Of a stretch of 64,000 nucleotides of DNA, positions 59,514-64,000 are shown piece by piece. The position numbers and the translations under genes were made by a program. The notes under the pieces were generated by a model. That model searched no databases, had not been told where the DNA came from, and saw only the letters and a program-made list of their open reading frames with translations. Numbering within the stretch: the stretch's first letter is position 1; the number at the start of each line of letters is the position of its first letter. Source of the stretch: Sclerurus mexicanus (lineage: Eukaryota; Chordata; Aves; Passeriformes; Furnariidae); NCBI GenBank assembly GCA_013396755.1, contig VWZF01006730.1, positions 2,288,358 through 2,352,357 on the forward strand. Reading direction: 5' to 3'.

Positions 59514-62500
59514 TTTTCCCACATACCAGGATTTTTTGTAACATTATTTAAAACTTCATGCTACACTATCTTTCCTTTTTTACCATTTATCAAAGATATA
59601 CTGTTGCTTTTACAAGTTGGATGTTTCCAAATGCATTTAATTATTATACATCTAGGGACAGAGTTTGTGCGTCCCTTGCTATTTCTGAAAAATATATCTC
59701 TGCAAATGACTGTCAGAGGTACAGATATACATCTCACAAAGATCTGTACCTGACATCAGAAACTGATTCTCAATAAATCTAGAATACATAATTGGTCTCC
59801 AGGCAGCTTGGGCCTCAGTAGTTGGCTTTCTGAAACCGTGCTGGATTATTAAATAACACAAAGGACACACATTTTCCAATCTAATGGAAATTTTCTTTCT
59901 ATTTAGTTCCTAAAGAATCCTATATATTGTCTCTGTTGTGATTCAGACTAAATCCTCTCTATTCTTTATGGAGCAAATAATACTTTATTAACTTTTCATC
60001 TTTTATAGGTACTAACCAAATACTCCTGCTTTGTTCACCCAGTACTCAGTGAGATATAACTCCTGATGTATTTACAGATGCATAATAATCTGGGTACTTT
60101 TATTGTCCTTTTTGACAAAGTCATAGCACTTCCCATGAAAGAAAAAAAATCCCATACTTATTGTCACCCATTTTCAAACAATTAGGACAGGCAGAAAGAT
60201 TAAATAGTACAACATTAAATTAAATAAAAGTCCAAGAGCTATTGTGTTTTAGTAACTAGTTGAATTGGTCTTCTATGGTTTATATTATCTTTTCAGCCTC
60301 TAAACTGGCTTACAACCCCCTGCTTCACTGAAATTGTGTACTGAGTAAAACAGTTGTCATTATTCCTGGGGAATAAGAAAAAAGCTCCCTGACCATATAT
60401 TCAAGTATATTAAATAATCGTTTCAAATAACTTTATCAATTACATCCAAATAAAAGTCAAACACATGCATCTCTGAAAGCTGCTATCATACAGCTCACAG
60501 AGAGATGCTGTGGGTCTCAGCTGGAAGTCTCGTCGTCTGGCCGGGTGCCTTTCCTGAACCCTTTTCTCCCCACAGACTTACACCACCATCAGTGATTGTG
60601 CTCTTAAAGAATTATAAAAGCAGCACACCAGAGAAGTAGGCTCACACAGTCAGAATGATCTGCTCAGATAATTATAACACAAATTGTTTGAGCAGGGCTA
60701 AAACAGACAAACAATATAAGGTTAGTGTAAGGTTCTTAGTTTTTGTCAATACAAAGCAACACTTTTTTACACATTTTACAGGTGGCTGGTTTGTTTGTTT
60801 TAAATAAAAAATGAAGCTTAACCTGAAGGAAAAATACAACAGTATGGGAACTGCAAAATACTCAACTCTACTTAGCTAAACAAATCATATTTTTTTTTCT
60901 TTCCAGAATCTAAGGAAATAAAAACTTGGTCCATGGAAGGAGAACAAATTTTAAAATGTAGGAATCGTGATTGTTCCTTGAGACACACCTCAACAGAGTA
61001 AGACAGGAGAAAATAGCTTGGTGTGAGAGCTCTGCTGTCACTTTCGGGGTTCATGAGCATGTACTCTCATGGTCTTCCAGACCTAGGTCTTACAGCATTT
61101 TGGGATGGATTTAGCAATTGTCTGTGTGCTGGGCTAGATGTTACAGATACAGGGACTGTGGGATAAGCTTGAATTGAGGAATTGCCATAGGGAGACTATA
61201 AAATGCTGGACTTGGACAAATAAGTAGAAATCATTACAGACAGGCTTTTGGGTTGCTGCAGGTCTTTCTTTTTATACCAAAAGCACTTATACTAGGTCTA
61301 AATTTTGCTGGAAGTATTTGCACTTGCCATCCTGGGCACATAGTCTAACATTAATTTATGAAAAAGCAATGTACCTTGTGAGTCTTCATATCTTTACTAA
61401 TCAGTTATGCTTCTTGAAAATTAGACTTCATTTTTCTGACAGATAAAAAAGACATATTGCACACAAGGTGCATTTTTAGCTTTGTCTGTCTTTCAACAAA
61501 ATTTCTGACAGATACATTTGGGATGTACATGCTGGTCCCCAGAAGCTTTAATTACAGGCTAGTTGGCTGGACAATTAACCTACTATGAGTTTCCTACATG
61601 TGACATTTTCAGCTTATGTGTCTGCTCTACAAACAACTTGGTCCTTTGTTTTGGTACACTGTGCTTGAGCAAAAGATTGTTTTACTAGATCTCAAGTGTC
61701 ACCAAGGGGCAGAATTTAAATACATCAATATTACATCAGAGGAAGCAGTTGTTTGTATTAGCTATGGTATAGCAGCTAAGAGCTTTGGGTTGTCATATTG
61801 CTAATTTATGAGTTCCACTGTATAAGATACATGACTCACAGTGTCTTATGGTGTGCGCCTGTAGATATAATGGCTTTGTAACTCATGTGATGCTTATAAG
61901 AAGAATTCAGAAATATTGTGGTTCAGTCAGCTGCTGACCAGATGTATTATTGTTGTTACTTTTGGCATAATTTTATAACATAACAGATCTAATTTTGTCT
62001 TACAAATATCGTAGTTCTTCGTAATTTGAGGAACTGCATTGATATTGTCATGGGGGGCTGGTATCAACAGGAGGAAGTATCTCCTTTTATTTTGAAAACT
62101 CCAGCTTTTATAATGATTATGTGCAATTCTTTTCTTCTAGCTAATTACCAGTCTGACCTTCTCTCAGAACCTTGTTCTTCTCCACTGAGAGCCAGCACCT
62201 TTGTTATTATAATCCAGTTTGTCTGTAGCTGAAATAAATAAGACAGTCATTCATCGATGGCATATAAACATTAAAAATGCTAAAACAATTGTTTTAAAAT
62301 TTAAAGGAATAATGATTCACTGAGATGCATTATTAATAAGCATAAATTATTGAGTTGGCTCAGTAGTGCAGCTACAGTTTAGAGATGGGCTCGTGATCCC
62401 TCCAGGGACTGTGGTCCCATGTAGAAATGTGCTCTGCCAGCTGGCCAAACAGCACTATTGTGTCAGCTGCGAGAGCAGAGATACCTATGCCAGGCTGTAG

Positions 62501-62864
62501 GAGATCAAGCAGTGGACCATGTGTGCTTGTAAATGCACAATATACATGTGGAGTAAAACGAAAAAAAAGGTTATGCTTATTTTGGATAAATTTAAAGAAA
62601 GCAACACAGTAATAATAATTCTTATTAATGGAAATGAAATGAACATAAACCAATCTTTTCTGTCTGTGCTTCTGTCTTTACTTTGTCTTTTCCCTTCCTC
62701 CTTCTAAATAGTTTTATGTATCTAGTTACCTAACTATCCTCTTTTTGTTGATGCAATTAGGCACTGAGGAATGTATTGTGCTTCTGCTGTGTTCTATGCA
62801 TGAAACTAGTCTAAATTATGCACTGCTTATGCAACTTCTCCTAAGAAACAGTTTGGACTCTAAG
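59514..62864. other. Unassigned AT-rich sequence
   Basis: No gene or repeat family recognised. 60500-60600 is CpG-richer and contains a good plus-strand acceptor (tctccccacag, ending at 60576), but the frames after it close quickly. Confidence 0.5.
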
Positions 62865-62936
62865 GATGAAATTCTGCCCCAAATGAAATCAATTTAACTG
62901 CTTGTTCTAATTGGCATCAAGTTGAGATTTTACCAA
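62865..62936. mobile_element. Possible palindromic MITE-like repeat
   Basis: The left arm 'gatgaaattctgccccaaat' + 'gaaatcaatt' and right arm 'aattggcatcaagttgagat' + 'tttacc' are imperfect inverted repeats of each other. They resemble an archosaur short repeat whose arms read about 'gaaatcctggccccattgaa' + 'gtcaat'. It is degraded. Confidence 0.4.
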
Positions 62937-64000
62937 GCGTTATTTCCTTTCAGTAGCAAGGAGTTGTTCTAAAGGAGTTCATAGACCATGATTCTGGAGA
63001 TGAATGGGCCTGATTTAAATGTCATATTTAGACATAACCTCTATAGAAGCAAGGGAAGTTATGCTTGACTAAGGATGGGTTGGTAATTTATAATTTCAAG
63101 TCATACCTTTCAAATATCACTGGTATAAAGAGTATCATACATTTTAGATCAAAACTGCCTACTTACTTTCCTTATTAATGTGGAGTTCCTTTAGTTTTAA
63201 AGAAAAACAAATAACCATCAAAAATATAAAATTATGTAACTGAAGATGTGGTTTCTTTGATGCACTCAAAATGACTCCCACAAGATGTGCCGTTCTTTGA
63301 GTGTATGGTATTCTTCAAGTCTTCATTTTGCCCAGTTGTCAGACTTGGCATCTAACAATTGATCCCCAGAATAAGCAAAGTTGACCTTTATATGTGTTTC
63401 AGGTTTCAGTGTCTTCTCTGGAACCTCTGTTATTGTCATGCACAGCTTTACAACTGCTGATGAAAGAAATCCAGTTCTGTGAGAAGTATCCAATTTTTGT
63501 TTGCAAACAGAGGTAAATTCCACTAGCTACTACTAATAATTGTAATTTTACACTGATGAAACTGAATTTGACCTAAAAACACAAATCAAATTTGTTGCAG
63601 TAAGAGACAGATGCTTTGGTTTCCCCTTTGACACATTGACTAAGAAACTGGAACAGTTTGGATGATGGAAATATTATTGTGATGATGCATTTTCTGCATC
63701 TCATACACATTAAAGCAGAATATAAGGTGCAACAGACTACAAATCTCTTCTCCATATCGCTTAGCTTTGCATCTAGTTGTATTGAAAGCAGTAAATATTG
63801 ATTATAGGTTAAAGACAATTAAAATAATGGACCAGAAACTGCCAAAGGGTTCTTGGCACTGACAGCATTTACCACATAAGCAATGACTGTCGACTTTAAT
63901 GAGCAACCATATTTTCCAGGAATAAGCATTTAATATTCACTCAAATCTATTTTAAAGAACACAATTTTTATTAAATATGTGAGCAGACTAATTTTTAAAG
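62937..64000. other. Unassigned AT-rich sequence
   Basis: Nothing recognised to the right edge. Confidence 0.5.

Noticed and set aside
60566..60606. Acceptor-like tctccccacag at about 60566-60576 as the start of an exon
   Set aside because: The frame after it closes within 14 codons and no poly-A signal or partner follows.
1..64000. Bacterial-type features, CRISPR arrays, tRNA or rRNA genes
   Set aside because: No spaced direct repeats, cloverleaf or rRNA signatures were seen; the repeat content is that of a bird nuclear genome.

Overview
The window looks like nuclear DNA of a bird. It is AT-rich by eye and carries many CR1 LINE fragments, several of them ending in the avian CR1 3' octamer motif (ATTCTRTG repeats). 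It also has an avian ERVL-type LTR, a second LTR of a kind I associate with songbirds, and faint traces of very old amniote SINE and MITE repeats. I see no CRISPR array, no tRNA or rRNA gene, no operon and no intact protein-coding gene. The layout fits a gene desert or a very long intron. It could be passerine, but that rests only on how the LTRs look.

Layout. 1-8 kb: a CR1 3' end runs off the left edge, followed by two short CR1 pieces, a pyrimidine microsatellite, an LTR-like scrap at 6.0 kb (holding the only ambiguous base, 6084) and a 1.1-kb decayed CR1 reverse-transcriptase segment (6.56-7.67 kb). 8.8-9.36 kb: on the minus strand a good splice acceptor, a 98-codon open frame, a stop and AATAAA polyadenylation signals lie in the right order, making this the best candidate for an undescribed exon. 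9.4-25 kb: unique-looking AT-rich DNA, broken only by a 265-bp purine tract at 15.0 kb. 24.9-25.5 kb: a solo ERVL LTR in minus orientation. 25.5-40 kb: mostly unassigned sequence with CR1 pieces at 28.1, 29.7 and 39.0 kb, a possible CORE-SINE at 31.5 kb, and a palindromic MITE-like repeat at 38.9 kb abutting the last of these CR1s. 40.1-40.9 kb: a plus-strand LTR with a GC-richer flank. 47.2-52.1 kb: a cluster of five CR1 copies, one of which has lost its reverse-transcriptase domain. 55.2-56.2 kb: an ancient minus-strand CR1 reverse-transcriptase segment with a ruined catalytic motif. 56-64 kb: a TA microsatellite, a MIR-like SINE scrap and a second palindromic MITE-like repeat.

Nothing here works together as a pathway. 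The sequence records successive waves of retrotransposon insertion and decay in otherwise unique DNA. All repeat identities come from memory of family sequences and reading translated motifs by eye, not from a database search, so edges are approximate to about 10-30 bases.
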